Positions 27,634-37,676 of a DNA stretch of 64,000 nucleotides are shown in pieces. The notes below the pieces were generated by a model. It saw only the letters and a list, made by a program, of their open reading frames with translations, was not told where the DNA came from and searched no databases. Positions within the stretch are counted from its first letter, which is position 1; each line of letters opens with the position of its first letter. Source of the DNA: Pseudomonas chlororaphis. GTDB taxonomy: Bacteria > Pseudomonadota > Gammaproteobacteria > Pseudomonadales > Pseudomonadaceae. A program made the translations under genes and the position numbers. The stretch covers positions 434,001 through 498,000 of the forward strand of contig NZ_MOAL01000001.1 of the NCBI RefSeq assembly GCF_003731765.1. Reading direction: 5' to 3'.

Positions 27634-28413
27634 ATGCGGATCATCAGTGTGAACGTCAATGGTATTCAGGCTGCAGTCGAGCGAGGTTTGCTCAGTTGGC
27701 TGCAGGCACAGAATGCCGACGTCATCTGCCTGCAGGACACCCGCGCCTCCGCCTTTGAACTGGACGACCCAGCCTTCCAACTGGATGGCTACTTCCTTTA
27801 TGCCTGCGATGCTGAAGTCCCTACCCAAGGCGGTGTGGCTTTGTATTCGCGGTTGCAACCGAAGGCGGTCATCAACGGCCTCGGCTTCGAGACAGCCGAT
27901 CGCTACGGGCGCTACCTGCAAGCCGATTTCGACAAGGTCAGCATCGCGACCTTGCTGCTTCCATCAGGGCAGAACGGCGATGAAGACTTGAACCAGAAGT
28001 TCAAGCTAATGGACGATTTCGCCCGTTATCTGGATAAACAGCGGCGCAAACGTCGCGAGTACATTTACTGTGGCTCGCTCTACGTTGCGCAACAGAAGCT
28101 GGATATCAAGAACTGGCGCGACAGCCAGCAATCCCCAGGCTTCCTGGCGCCAGAGCGCGCCTGGATGGACGAGATTGTCGGCACCATGGGTTATGTGGAC
28201 GCACTGCGTGAAGTCAGCCGTGAAGGCGATCAATACAGCTGGTGGCCGGACAACGAACAGGCCGAGATGCTCAACCTGGGTTGGCGTTTCGACTATCAGT
28301 TGCTGACGCCAGGGCTGCGTCGCTTTGTGCGCAGCGCACGCCTGCCGCGCCAGCCGCGTTTCTCGCAGCACGCGCCGCTGATCGTGGACTACGACTGGAC
28401 ACTGACCATCTAA
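27634..28413 (+). CDS. crc: Catabolite repression control protein Crc
   Basis: Crc cooperates with Hfq to repress translation of catabolic mRNAs carrying A-rich motifs in Pseudomonas. The 259-residue protein keeps the exonuclease/endonuclease/phosphatase fold (MRIISVNVNGIQAA; CLQDTRA) but key nuclease residues are absent: the usual LQE is LQD, the GDFN position reads CGSLYV, and the SDH position reads SQHAPL. This agrees with Crc having no nuclease activity. Start ATG 27634 matches the known N-terminus; a TATCAT -10-like box is at 27601-27606. It is divergent from pyrE and convergent with the DUF4870 gene. Confidence 0.95.
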   Translation: MRIISVNVNGIQAAVERGLLSWLQAQNADVICLQDTRASAFELDDPAFQLDGYFLYACDAEVPTQGGVALYSRLQPKAVINGLGFETADRYGRYLQADFDKVSIATLLLPSGQNGDEDLNQKFKLMDDFARYLDKQRRKRREYIYCGSLYVAQQKLDIKNWRDSQQSPGFLAPERAWMDEIVGTMGYVDALREVSREGDQYSWWPDNEQAEMLNLGWRFDYQLLTPGLRRFVRSARLPRQPRFSQHAPLIVDYDWTLTI

Positions 28414-28431
28414 AGGTCTTTTCGCAGTCAT

Positions 28432-28461
28432 AAAAAAGCCGACATCACTGTCGGCTTTTTT
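28432..28461. terminator. Bidirectional terminator between crc and the DUF4870 gene
   Basis: AAAAAAGCCGACA / TGTCGGCTTTTTT stem with a TCAC loop between convergent stops at 28413 and 28475. Confidence 0.9.
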
Positions 28462-28474
28462 GTGCGCGCCCGAT

Positions 28475-28843
28475 TTACTTGATCAAACGCCAAGTGAATG
28501 GGTACCGATAGGCCACCCCCTCACCCGCCTTGACGCCGGCAATGATCGTCAGCACCAGCGCACCGATCGCCAGCAAGCCAAACATGAAGAAGCCGATGAT
28601 CACAAACATCAGCAGGAAGCAGACCGCCGAGGCAATGGCGACGGTGAGCTGGAAGTTCAGCGCCTCCTTGCCCTGCGCATCGATGAAGGGATCCTTCTCG
28701 CGCTTCATCTGCCAGAGCACCAGCGGGCCGATCAGGGTACCGAACGGCACCCAGATCCCCAGCAAGGCGGACAGGTGACAAAACATCGCCCACTGACGCA
28801 CCTCGTGAGAGGGGGTCGGTAGCGGCAGTTGATCATCACTCAT
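28475..28843 (-). CDS. DUF4870 membrane protein
   Basis: Small inner-membrane protein of 122 residues with three or four hydrophobic helices (WAMFCHLSALLGIWVPFG, then LTVAIASAVCFLLMFVIIGFF, then LLAIGALVLTIIAGV). The motif KREKDPFIDAQGKEALNFQ between helices is the DUF4870/Tic20-like signature. Function unknown. Start ATG 28843 follows AAGGAG. It lies 29 bases after rph on the same strand, so they may share a transcript, and it ends at the terminator shared with crc. I recall a similar gene at this place (PA5333) in P. aeruginosa. Confidence 0.85.
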   Translation of the reverse strand: MSDDQLPLPTPSHEVRQWAMFCHLSALLGIWVPFGTLIGPLVLWQMKREKDPFIDAQGKEALNFQLTVAIASAVCFLLMFVIIGFFMFGLLAIGALVLTIIAGVKAGEGVAYRYPFTWRLIK

Positions 28844-28872
28844 AGCGCTCTCCTTGCTGGACGCCGGGGCAA

Positions 28873-29595
28873 TCAGTCAGCCAGGGCTGCCTGCTGCAGT
28901 TGGAAAATCTCGGTCATGCCTTTCTGGGCCAGGGCCAGCATGGCGTTCAGCTCGGCCGGCTGGAATGGCGCGCCTTCGGCGGTGCCCTGCACTTCGATGA
29001 AACCACCGGTGCTGGTCATGACCACGTTGAGGTCAGTCTCGGCGGCCGAGTCTTCCAGGTAATCCAGGTCGAGCACCGGCTCGCCCTGATACATGCCCAC
29101 GGACACCGCCGCGATCATCTGCTTGAGCGGATCGCCGCCTTTCAGGCCGCCACGCTTCTTGATGACTTTCAGCGCATCGACCAGGGCCACCATGGCACCG
29201 GTGATCGAGGCCGTGCGAGTGCCGCCATCCGCCTGGATAACATCGCAATCGACGTACAAGGTCACGTCGCCCAGCTTGGACATGTCCAACGCAGCGCGCA
29301 GGGAACGACCGATCAAGCGCTGGATTTCCAGGGTCCGGCCACCCTGCTTGCCACGGCTGGCTTCACGCTGGTTACGCTCACCGGTGGCGCGCGGCAGCAT
29401 CCCGTATTCAGCCGTCAACCAACCCTGGCCCTGGCCTTTGAGGAAGCGCGGCACGCCATTTTCAACGCTGACCGTGCAGATCACTTTGGTATCACCGAAC
29501 TCGACCAGTACAGATCCCTCGGCGTGTTTGGTGTAGTTGCGGGTGATGCGGATCGAGCGGAGCTGATCGGCAACGCGACCACTTGGACGTTTCAT
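28873..29595 (-). CDS. rph: Ribonuclease PH
   Basis: Phosphorolytic 3'-5' exoribonuclease that trims tRNA and other RNA 3' ends. The 240-residue protein begins [20 protein letters not shown] and contains the phosphate/catalytic blocks [20 protein letters not shown] and the hexamer-forming [29 protein letters not shown] region in order. Start ATG 29595 is taken from the conserved N-terminus; a frame to 29664 runs into the promoter. A perfect TATAAT lies 38 bases upstream. Confidence 0.95.
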   Translation of the reverse strand: MKRPSGRVADQLRSIRITRNYTKHAEGSVLVEFGDTKVICTVSVENGVPRFLKGQGQGWLTAEYGMLPRATGERNQREASRGKQGGRTLEIQRLIGRSLRAALDMSKLGDVTLYVDCDVIQADGGTRTASITGAMVALVDALKVIKKRGGLKGGDPLKQMIAAVSVGMYQGEPVLDLDYLEDSAAETDLNVVMTSTGGFIEVQGTAEGAPFQPAELNAMLALAQKGMTEIFQLQQAALAD

Positions 29596-29632
29596 AGGGG
29601 AACACCTGTACAGGGACGGAAAACTGCCGAGC

Positions 29633-29638
29633 ATTATA
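29633..29638 (-). promoter_or_regulatory. Consensus -10 box of rph
   Basis: TATAAT on the minus strand, giving a leader of about 30 bases before rph. The -35 region 17 bases further up has no good match. Confidence 0.55.
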
Positions 29639-29741
29639 GAGCCCGCAGCCACACCTGGGCACATCTAAAAAAGCCGGAACGCCGAGCGGGCCCGGAATCG
29701 GTGCACGGCGACGACCTGCAGCGCTTTGTCACACCGGCAGT

Positions 29742-29771
29742 TTGGGGGCGCCCATCGCACTGCGCTACAAT
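29742..29771 (+). promoter_or_regulatory. Sigma70-type promoter of yicC
   Basis: TTGGGG (29742-29747) and TACAAT (29766-29771) with 18 bases between, about 90 bases before the yicC start. Confidence 0.5.
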
Positions 29772-29866
29772 CCTGCGCCTTCACAGCCTATGGGCTTTAA
29801 TTCATCACAATCAGGTTCGCCCACCCCCTTCTCGGCGGGCACTGGGCCTGAATCGGAGGTACCTCC

Positions 29867-31361
<1,495 letters not shown>

Positions 31362-31427
31362 AACAGCGCTTCCCAAAACCGTTGCAAGCGCTTTACATTG
31401 GTGCTTGTAGCGTGTCGAAGGGCCTGG

Positions 31428-31468
31428 TTAAAAAATCAGCGCTTCCCTAATCGCTGGTGATTTTTTAA
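31428..31468 (+). terminator. Terminator-like hairpin between gmk and rpoZ
   Basis: TTAAAAAATCA ... TGATTTTTTAA arms enclose an imperfect GCGCTTCC/CGCTGG stem. A T6 run ends the structure, so gmk transcripts probably stop here and rpoZ has its own promoter. Confidence 0.65.
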
Positions 31469-31529
31469 ACTGTTGAGTCCGCTCGCCCATCCGGGCAGCG
31501 CGCATATTGCATTTGCTACGAGGAAGACC

Positions 31530-31793
31530 ATGGCCCGCGTAACCGTTGAAGACTGCCTAGAACACGTGGATAACCGCTTTGAGCTGGTCATGCTCTCTAC
31601 CAAGCGTGCCCGTCAACTGGCCACTGGCGGCAAAGAGCCGAAAGTTGCATGGGAAAACGACAAGCCTACCGTTGTCGCCTTGCGTGAAATTGCTGAAGGC
31701 CTGATCGACTACGCCGCTATCGCCGAAGCCGAAATCGTTGAAGACGAGCCGCTCTTTGCAGCGTTCGAGGACGAGTCCAACGAGACTGTATAA
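31530..31793 (+). CDS. rpoZ: RNA polymerase omega subunit
   Basis: Omega subunit, 87 residues, with [30 protein letters not shown] (read in two parts) covering the beta'-binding core. It helps beta' assembly and forms part of a ppGpp site on RNA polymerase, so linkage to spoT is functionally sensible. Start ATG 31530 follows GAGGAAG. spoT begins 57 bases after the stop. Confidence 0.96.
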   Translation: MARVTVEDCLEHVDNRFELVMLSTKRARQLATGGKEPKVAWENDKPTVVALREIAEGLIDYAAIAEAEIVEDEPLFAAFEDESNETV

Positions 31794-31850
31794 GCCCATG
31801 CCTGGTCGACGTAGCACGGCGCGGGATCACCGCTTGCGGCAGGAGTCAGC

Positions 31851-33956
31851 ATGCCGAGCATAGACGCCCTCGCCGATCGCTTATCGACCTATCTCGGCAC
31901 GGACCAGGTCAACCTGGTCCGCCGAGCGTATTTCTACGCCGAACAAGCCCACGACGGCCAACGCCGCCGCAGCGGCGAGGCGTACGTCACGCACCCATTA
32001 GCGGTCGCAAATATTCTTGCCGATATGCACATGGACCATCAGAGCCTGATGGCGGCCATGCTGCATGACGTGATCGAAGACACCGGTATTGCCAAAGAGG
32101 CGCTTTGCGCGCAGTTCGGCGAAACCGTGGCCGAACTGGTCGATGGGGTCAGCAAACTGACCCAGATGAACTTCGAGACCAAGGCCGAAGCCCAGGCTGA
32201 GAACTTCCAGAAAATGGCCATGGCCATGGCTCGCGACATTCGCGTGATCCTGGTCAAACTGGCTGACCGCCTGCACAACATGCGGACCCTGGAAGTGCTG
32301 TCAGGCGAAAAACGCCGACGCATCGCCAAGGAAACCCTGGAAATCTACGCGCCCATCGCCAATCGCCTGGGCATGCACGCCATTCGCATCGAGTTCGAGG
32401 ACCTGGGCTTCAAGGCCATGCACCCGATGCGTTCCGCGCGGATCTACCAGGCAGTCAAACGCGCCCGGGGCAACCGCAAGGAAATCGTCAACAAAATCGA
32501 AGAGTCCCTGAGCCACTGCCTGGCGATTGATGAAATCCAGGGCGAAGTCAGCGGGCGCCAGAAACACCTGTACGGCATCTACAAGAAGATGCGCGGCAAA
32601 CGTCGCGCCTTCAACGAGATCATGGATGTCTACGCATTCCGCATCATCGTCGACAAAGTAGACACCTGCTACCGCGTGCTCGGCGCTGTACATAATTTGT
32701 ACAAACCACTGCCCGGACGCTTCAAGGACTACATCGCCATTCCCAAGGCCAACGGCTACCAATCCCTGCATACCACGCTGTTTGGCATGCACGGTGTGCC
32801 GATCGAGATTCAGATCCGCACCCGGGAAATGGAAGAGATGGCCAACAACGGCATCGCCGCCCATTGGCTGTACAAGTCCAGCGGCGATGAGCAGCCCAAA
32901 GGCACCCACGCCCGGGCTCGCCAATGGGTCAAAGGCGTGCTGGAAATGCAGCAGCGGGCCGGCAACTCCCTGGAATTCATCGAAAGCGTGAAGATCGACC
33001 TGTTCCCGGACGAGGTCTACGTGTTCACGCCCAAAGGCCGGATCATGGAGCTGCCCAAAGGCTCCACGGCGGTCGACTTCGCCTACGCGGTGCACACCGA
33101 CGTTGGCAACAGCTGCATCGCCTGCCGCATCAACCGGCGCCTGGCGCCGCTGTCCGAACCACTGCAAAGCGGCTCCACGGTGGAGATCGTCAGTGCCCCG
33201 GGCGCCCGCCCGAACCCGGCCTGGCTCAACTTCGTGGTCACCGGCAAGGCCCGCACCCACATTCGTCACGCCCTGAAACTGCAACGTCGCTCCGAGTCCA
33301 TCAGCCTCGGCGAACGCCTGCTGAACAAGGTACTCAACGGCTTCGACAGCGCCCTGGAAAAGATTCCGGCCGAGCGCATCCAAGCCATGCTCCACGAGTA
33401 CCGCCTGGAACTGATCGAAGACCTGCTGGAAGACATCGGCCTGGGCAACCGTATGGCCTATGTGGTCGCCCGCCGCCTGCTGGGCGAAGGCGAACAATTG
33501 CCAAGTCCGGAAGGCCCGCTGGCGATTCGCGGCACCGAAGGCCTGGTCCTCAGCTACGCCAAGTGCTGCACGCCCATTCCTGGCGATCCGATTGTCGGCC
33601 ACCTGTCCGCAGGCAAAGGGATGGTCGTGCACCTGGACAACTGCCGCAATATCAGCGAAATCCGCCACAACCCGGAAAAATGCATCCAGCTGTCCTGGGC
33701 CAAGGATGTCACCGGCGAATTCAACGTCGAACTGCGCGTCGAACTGGAACACCAGCGCGGCCTGATCGCCTTGCTGGCCAGTAGCGTCAATGCCGCCGAC
33801 GGCAACATCGAGAAAATCAGCATGGACGAACGCGATGGTCGTATCAGCGTGGTCCAACTGGTGGTCAGCGTGCACGACCGCGTGCACCTGGCCCGCGTGA
33901 TCAAGAAACTGCGCGCCCTGATCGGGGTTATCCGCATCACCCGCATGCGCGCGTAG
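31851..33956 (+). CDS. spoT: Bifunctional (p)ppGpp synthetase/hydrolase SpoT
   Basis: RelA/SpoT homologue of 701 residues. The N-terminal HD hydrolase has YVTHPLAVANIL and MLHDVIEDTGI; the synthetase domain has GRFKDYIAIPKANGYQSLHT; the TGS domain has VYVFTPKGRIMELPKGSTAVDFAY; the C-terminal ACT domain ends VIKKLRALIGVIRITRMRA. The intact HD motif marks SpoT with hydrolase activity rather than RelA. Start ATG 31851 has AGGAG six bases upstream. Order gmk-rpoZ-spoT-ridA follows the usual gammaproteobacterial set. Confidence 0.96.
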   Translation: MPSIDALADRLSTYLGTDQVNLVRRAYFYAEQAHDGQRRRSGEAYVTHPLAVANILADMHMDHQSLMAAMLHDVIEDTGIAKEALCAQFGETVAELVDGVSKLTQMNFETKAEAQAENFQKMAMAMARDIRVILVKLADRLHNMRTLEVLSGEKRRRIAKETLEIYAPIANRLGMHAIRIEFEDLGFKAMHPMRSARIYQAVKRARGNRKEIVNKIEESLSHCLAIDEIQGEVSGRQKHLYGIYKKMRGKRRAFNEIMDVYAFRIIVDKVDTCYRVLGAVHNLYKPLPGRFKDYIAIPKANGYQSLHTTLFGMHGVPIEIQIRTREMEEMANNGIAAHWLYKSSGDEQPKGTHARARQWVKGVLEMQQRAGNSLEFIESVKIDLFPDEVYVFTPKGRIMELPKGSTAVDFAYAVHTDVGNSCIACRINRRLAPLSEPLQSGSTVEIVSAPGARPNPAWLNFVVTGKARTHIRHALKLQRRSESISLGERLLNKVLNGFDSALEKIPAERIQAMLHEYRLELIEDLLEDIGLGNRMAYVVARRLLGEGEQLPSPEGPLAIRGTEGLVLSYAKCCTPIPGDPIVGHLSAGKGMVVHLDNCRNISEIRHNPEKCIQLSWAKDVTGEFNVELRVELEHQRGLIALLASSVNAADGNIEKISMDERDGRISVVQLVVSVHDRVHLARVIKKLRALIGVIRITRMRA

Positions 33957-33980
33957 CCCGCTCATTACAAGGAGTCATTC

Positions 33981-34361
33981 ATGACCAAGACCGTTATCAC
34001 CAGCGACAAGGCACCTGCCGCCATCGGCACCTATTCCCAGGCGATCAAGGCCGGCAACACCGTCTACATGTCGGGCCAGATCCCCCTCGATCCAAAAACC
34101 ATGGAACTGGTAGAGGGCTTCGAAGCCCAGACCGTCCAAGTATTCGAGAACCTGAAATCCGTAGCTGAAGCCGCCGGCGGTTCGTTCAAGGACATCGTCA
34201 AGCTGAACATCTTCCTCACCGACCTGAGCCACTTCGCCAAGGTCAACGAGATCATGGGCAAGTACTTCGAACAGCCCTACCCTGCCCGCGCCGCCATCGG
34301 CGTGGCTGCCCTGCCAAAGGGCGCACAGGTTGAGATGGACGCCATCCTGGTCATCGAGTAA
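33981..34361 (+). CDS. ridA: 2-iminobutanoate/2-iminopropanoate deaminase RidA
   Basis: Canonical RidA, 126 residues, a trimer that hydrolyses enamine/imine products of PLP enzymes such as threonine dehydratase, preventing 2-aminoacrylate damage. The active-site Arg is in [16 protein letters not shown] and the C-terminus EMDAILVIE is the family signature. Start ATG 33981 has AAGGAG. It follows spoT by 24 bases. This is the second Rid protein of the window; the other is in the dad operon. Confidence 0.93.
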   Translation: MTKTVITSDKAPAAIGTYSQAIKAGNTVYMSGQIPLDPKTMELVEGFEAQTVQVFENLKSVAEAAGGSFKDIVKLNIFLTDLSHFAKVNEIMGKYFEQPYPARAAIGVAALPKGAQVEMDAILVIE

Positions 34362-34368
34362 CACATCC

Positions 34369-34391
34369 GGCGCAACCTCCCAGGTTGCGCC
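34369..34391 (+). terminator. Hairpin after ridA
   Basis: Perfect ten-base-pair stem GGCGCAACCT / AGGTTGCGCC with a CCC loop, eight bases past the ridA stop. No T-run follows; could be Rho-aided termination or an RNA-stability stem before the lipoprotein gene. Confidence 0.55.
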
Positions 34392-34416
34392 GACTTCGTT
34401 CTGAAAGGATTTCCCC

Positions 34417-35157
34417 ATGCGCAAAGCGCTAGCTCTTTCATTGCTCGCCCTGCTTCTCGGCGGCTGTGCCAGCGACCCTGCCAAGACGGACGTCAGCGGC
34501 ACCTGGATCAACCAGGTGGCGATCGATGCAGCCTCCAAAGGCGGCCCTTTGCGTGAAGCCCTTCAGGCCTACGGCCCGAACCTGGAATGGGAAGTCAACA
34601 CCAAGGCCGGCCAAGCGCGCTATACCAACGGTTTCGAGATCGCCGAAGGCAAGCTGCTGGGCGATGCATCCGGCACCTGGAAAGTCGATTTCTACGGCAG
34701 CGCCGGCACCGACTTGAAGCGTGACGGCAAGCAATTGCTGCAAGTGGCCAACGACAACGAACCGGAACAGGTCTTCGACCGCCCCAAGGACCCGGCTCCG
34801 GAAGGCGCTCCACTGGGCGCCAACTTTGAACGGGCCCTGTACTCGGCCTACCTGGGTGGCAGCTGGAAAATCCTCAGCGGCCCCGGCGAAGGCGGCACCG
34901 TGCAGTTCCAGGCCGATGGTGCGGTCCAGGGGCTGCCAGGTGCAGATCGCTTTGCCCTGTGCCTGGCAGGTGATTGCGCGTCCATGAGCGGCGGCAATGA
35001 CAATGTCTGGCTGCAGCAGAACGGCCAGGGCAACCCGTGGATCTTTGTCCGCAAGGATCAACAGCTGGAGATCTACCAGGCCATCAACACGGCCCAGGCG
35101 GATGAAGTGCCCTCGCTGACCCCCGGCCCACGGCAATGGATACTGCAAAAACAGTGA
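34417..35157 (+). CDS. Putative lipoprotein of unknown function
   Basis: Envelope lipoprotein of 246 residues. The signal peptide MRKALALSLLALLLGGC has a clean LGGC lipobox; Ser-Asp after the Cys (CASD) leaves sorting uncertain. The mature part shows two similar beta-rich sections (VSGTWINQVAID...; GDASGTWKVDFYG; LGGSWKILSGPGEGG) that look like lipocalin-type strands, but no family could be named. Start ATG 34417 follows AAAGGAT. It sits between hairpins and so may be a single-gene unit. Confidence 0.75.
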   Translation: MRKALALSLLALLLGGCASDPAKTDVSGTWINQVAIDAASKGGPLREALQAYGPNLEWEVNTKAGQARYTNGFEIAEGKLLGDASGTWKVDFYGSAGTDLKRDGKQLLQVANDNEPEQVFDRPKDPAPEGAPLGANFERALYSAYLGGSWKILSGPGEGGTVQFQADGAVQGLPGADRFALCLAGDCASMSGGNDNVWLQQNGQGNPWIFVRKDQQLEIYQAINTAQADEVPSLTPGPRQWILQKQ

Positions 35158-35162
35158 CGCAA

Positions 35163-35187
35163 AAAAAGGAGCCCCAGGCTCCTTTTT
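35163..35187. terminator. Bidirectional terminator between lipoprotein and epimerase genes
   Basis: AAAAAGGAGCC / GGCTCCTTTTT with a CCA loop, between convergent stops at 35157 and 35210. Confidence 0.9.
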
Positions 35188-35209
35188 CTTTAGCGGCTTA
35201 ACAGCAGGC

Positions 35210-36067
35210 TCAGCACTTGCCTTCGAGAATGGCCGCATAACCCTCGCGATAACTCAGGTACCGAGGCACCCAGCCCAGCGCCCTGGCGCGCGCGTTGGTG
35301 CAGCGCTTGCTGCCGGCGCGACGCACACTGGCGTCCTCCGACCACTCGGTCACGCCGAGGTATTCCCGCAACCAGCCGACCACGTCCGCCAAGGGCGCCG
35401 GCGCGTCATCGACACCGATATAACAGTCATCCAACGCCTCGCCCCGCAGGTCCGCCTGTAGCAGAAAGGCCAGCAACCCCGCCGCATCGTCGGCATGAAT
35501 GCGGTTGCCATACAGCGGCGGCTCCACGGCCACCCGATAACCCCGGCGCACTTGAGTCAGCAGCCATTCACGACCAGGCCCGTAAATTCCGGTCAAGCGC
35601 ACCCGGCTGGCCGGAATGCCGCTATCGAGGGCCACCTGCTCCGCCTCCAGCATCAGCCGTCCCGAATACCCACTCGCTTCGGTGGGCGACGTTTCGTCCA
35701 CCCACTCACCGTTCTTTTGCCCATACACGCTGCTGCTGGACACAAACAATAAGCGTCGCGGCCGCTGCCCGTGCTGCTTGAGCCAACCCAGCACATGCTG
35801 CAAGCCCTCGATATAAGCCGCTCGATAACCCGCCTCATCGTGATCGGTGGCGGCCGCGCAATACACCAGGTAATCCAGCTCATTGGCCGGCCAGGTCGGC
35901 GGACATTGCTCGCTGAACAGATCGCCGGCCACCCCGATCACACCTTCCGGCAGGCGTGCGATGTTCCGGCGCAGGCCATGCACACGCCAGTTCAGGCCGA
36001 GCAATTGAGTCGCCAGCCGGCTGCCGACATCACCACAGCCCGCGATCAAAACAGAAGGGACGGCCAT
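35210..36067 (-). CDS. NAD-dependent epimerase/dehydratase family protein (YeeZ-like)
   Basis: Extended SDR-fold protein of 285 residues with the nucleotide-binding loop VLIAGCGDVGSRLA at the N-terminus and a YSGRLMLEAE active-site-like Tyr (the usual YxxxK has no Lys, so classic catalysis is doubtful). LFVSSSSVYGQ and GIYGPGR are typical of nucleotide-sugar epimerase relatives such as E. coli YeeZ. No substrate can be named. Start ATG 36067 follows GGAG; the codon before it (TTG) is an unlikely start. It is divergent from exbB. Confidence 0.8.
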   Translation of the reverse strand: MAVPSVLIAGCGDVGSRLATQLLGLNWRVHGLRRNIARLPEGVIGVAGDLFSEQCPPTWPANELDYLVYCAAATDHDEAGYRAAYIEGLQHVLGWLKQHGQRPRRLLFVSSSSVYGQKNGEWVDETSPTEASGYSGRLMLEAEQVALDSGIPASRVRLTGIYGPGREWLLTQVRRGYRVAVEPPLYGNRIHADDAAGLLAFLLQADLRGEALDDCYIGVDDAPAPLADVVGWLREYLGVTEWSEDASVRRAGSKRCTNARARALGWVPRYLSYREGYAAILEGKC

Positions 36068-36144
36068 CAAAAAACTCCGTTCATAAAAGGTGGCACCCGC
36101 CGCGACAATGGACGAACGGCTGGAAGTGAAAGAAAAAAAGATAC

Positions 36145-36182
36145 TCTATTACTTTTGTTAACAAGAATTAATTGCAATAATA
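36145..36182. promoter_or_regulatory. AT-rich, Fur-box-like segment upstream of exbB
   Basis: AACAAGAATTAATTGCAATAA and flanks form the AT-rich control region of the exbB-exbD-tonB operon. About half the positions match the 19-bp Fur consensus (GATAAT repeats), so an imperfect Fur site is possible. Iron control of tonB operons through Fur is established in Pseudomonas; this site is unproven. Confidence 0.3.
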
Positions 36183-36254
36183 CGCACCCATTTGTTCTCG
36201 GCCCCACGAGGCCTAGAAGGACATCTACCTCTTTCCCTCTTAGGTCCGGCCAGC

Positions 36255-37241
36255 ATGACAAGCAATCAACTCTCCGCCTCGCCAAGCAAACGCCCAAGCC
36301 CGATGCGCGCCATGAGCGCAGTTGCCGCGCTGTTGTGCAGCCTGTTGCTGGCACCCACCGCAGCCCTTGCCGACGCCCAGGCACCGGCCACTCCGCCAGC
36401 CGCCGCTGCTGCCGCGCCGGCACCCGCCGATCATACAGCGCCGGCTGCCGCTGCACAGGCCACCGACCCTGTGCCGGCCGAAGGCGACGTCGCTGACGAC
36501 ACCAATGAAGTCCTCGAAGCCGACAACACCCTGGGCATGGCCCATGACCTGTCGCCGTGGGGCATGTACCAGAACGCCGACATCATCGTGAAACTGGTGA
36601 TGATTGGCCTGGCCATCGCTTCGATCATTACCTGGACCATCTGGATCGCCAAAGGCCTGGAGCTGATGGGCGCCAAACGTCGCCTGCGCAAAGAAATCCT
36701 GGCCCTGAAACAAGCCACCACCCTCAAGGAAGCCAGCGCCAGCGCCACCAAAGAAGGCACCCTGGCCAACCTGCTGGTCCACGATGCCCTGGAAGAAATG
36801 CGCCTCTCGGTCAACAGCCGCGAGAAAGAAGGCATCAAGGAACGCGTCAGCTTCCGCCTTGAGCGCCTGGTAGCCGCCTGCGGCCGCAACATGAGCAGCG
36901 GCACCGGCGTACTCGCCACCATCGGTTCCACCGCGCCGTTCGTCGGCCTGTTCGGTACCGTGTGGGGCATCATGAACAGCTTTATCGGCATCGCCAAAAC
37001 CCAGACCACCAACCTTGCTGTCGTGGCCCCCGGCATCGCCGAAGCCCTGCTGGCTACCGCTTTGGGTCTGGTCGCTGCGATCCCTGCGGTGGTGATCTAC
37101 AACGTCTTCGCCCGCTCCATCACCGGTTACAAGGCCCAGGTGTCCGACGCCTCGGCTGAAGTCCTGCTGCTGGTCAGCCGTGATCTGGATCACGCGCCGG
37201 GCGAGCGTTCCGCACAACCGCACATGGTGAAAGTGGGGTAA
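36255..37241 (+). CDS. exbB: TonB-system energy transducer ExbB
   Basis: Inner-membrane proton-channel subunit of the ExbB-ExbD-TonB complex, which powers TonB-dependent outer-membrane receptors. The 328-residue protein has a signal-like N-terminal segment (~16-38), an Ala/Pro-rich periplasmic stretch (~40-85), a first TM near LVMIGLAIASIITWTIWI, and the MotA/ExbB core with GVLATIGSTAPFVGLFGTVWGIMNSF and PGIAEALLATALGLVAAIPAVVIYN. The N-terminal extension makes it longer than E. coli ExbB (~244) and is typical of Pseudomonas. Start ATG 36255 is chosen; 36303 is an alternative within the signal region. Confidence 0.92.
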   Translation: MTSNQLSASPSKRPSPMRAMSAVAALLCSLLLAPTAALADAQAPATPPAAAAAAPAPADHTAPAAAAQATDPVPAEGDVADDTNEVLEADNTLGMAHDLSPWGMYQNADIIVKLVMIGLAIASIITWTIWIAKGLELMGAKRRLRKEILALKQATTLKEASASATKEGTLANLLVHDALEEMRLSVNSREKEGIKERVSFRLERLVAACGRNMSSGTGVLATIGSTAPFVGLFGTVWGIMNSFIGIAKTQTTNLAVVAPGIAEALLATALGLVAAIPAVVIYNVFARSITGYKAQVSDASAEVLLLVSRDLDHAPGERSAQPHMVKVG

Positions 37242-37247
37242 TTAGCC

Positions 37248-37676
37248 ATGGGCCTGCATTTAAAAGAAGGCGCGACCGACGACCTCGCCGAGAACCACGA
37301 AATCAACGTCACGCCGTTTATCGACGTGATGTTGGTACTGCTGATCATCTTCATGGTCGCGGCGCCCCTGGCGACCGTGGACATCAAGGTTGACTTGCCT
37401 GCTTCCACCGCCAAACCGGCACCACGCCCGGAAAAACCGGTGTTTCTCAGCGTCAAGGCCGACCAGCGCCTGTTCCTAGGCGAAGACGAAGTGAAGGCCG
37501 AAGCCCTCGGTGCCACCCTCGACGCCCGGACTCAAGGCAAGAAGGACACGACGATCTTCTTCCAGGCTGATAAAGGCGTGGATTACGGCGACCTGATGAG
37601 TGTGATGGATGCCCTGCGGGCCGCCGGATACCTGAAAGTCGGCCTGGTCGGACTCGAGACGGCAGCCAAGAAATGA
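37248..37676 (+). CDS. exbD: Biopolymer transport protein ExbD
   Basis: Single-pass membrane protein of 142 residues. The TM helix contains the essential Asp in INVTPFIDVMLVLLIIFMVAAPL. The periplasmic C-terminal part (~45-142) is the usual ExbD/TolR domain. It starts six bases after exbB and its stop overlaps the tonB start (ATGA), so the three genes are translationally coupled. Confidence 0.94.
   Translation: MGLHLKEGATDDLAENHEINVTPFIDVMLVLLIIFMVAAPLATVDIKVDLPASTAKPAPRPEKPVFLSVKADQRLFLGEDEVKAEALGATLDARTQGKKDTTIFFQADKGVDYGDLMSVMDALRAAGYLKVGLVGLETAAKK

Noticed and set aside
36145..36182. A definite Fur box before exbB
   Set aside because: Only about half of the consensus positions match, so it is listed as a weak possibility rather than a finding.
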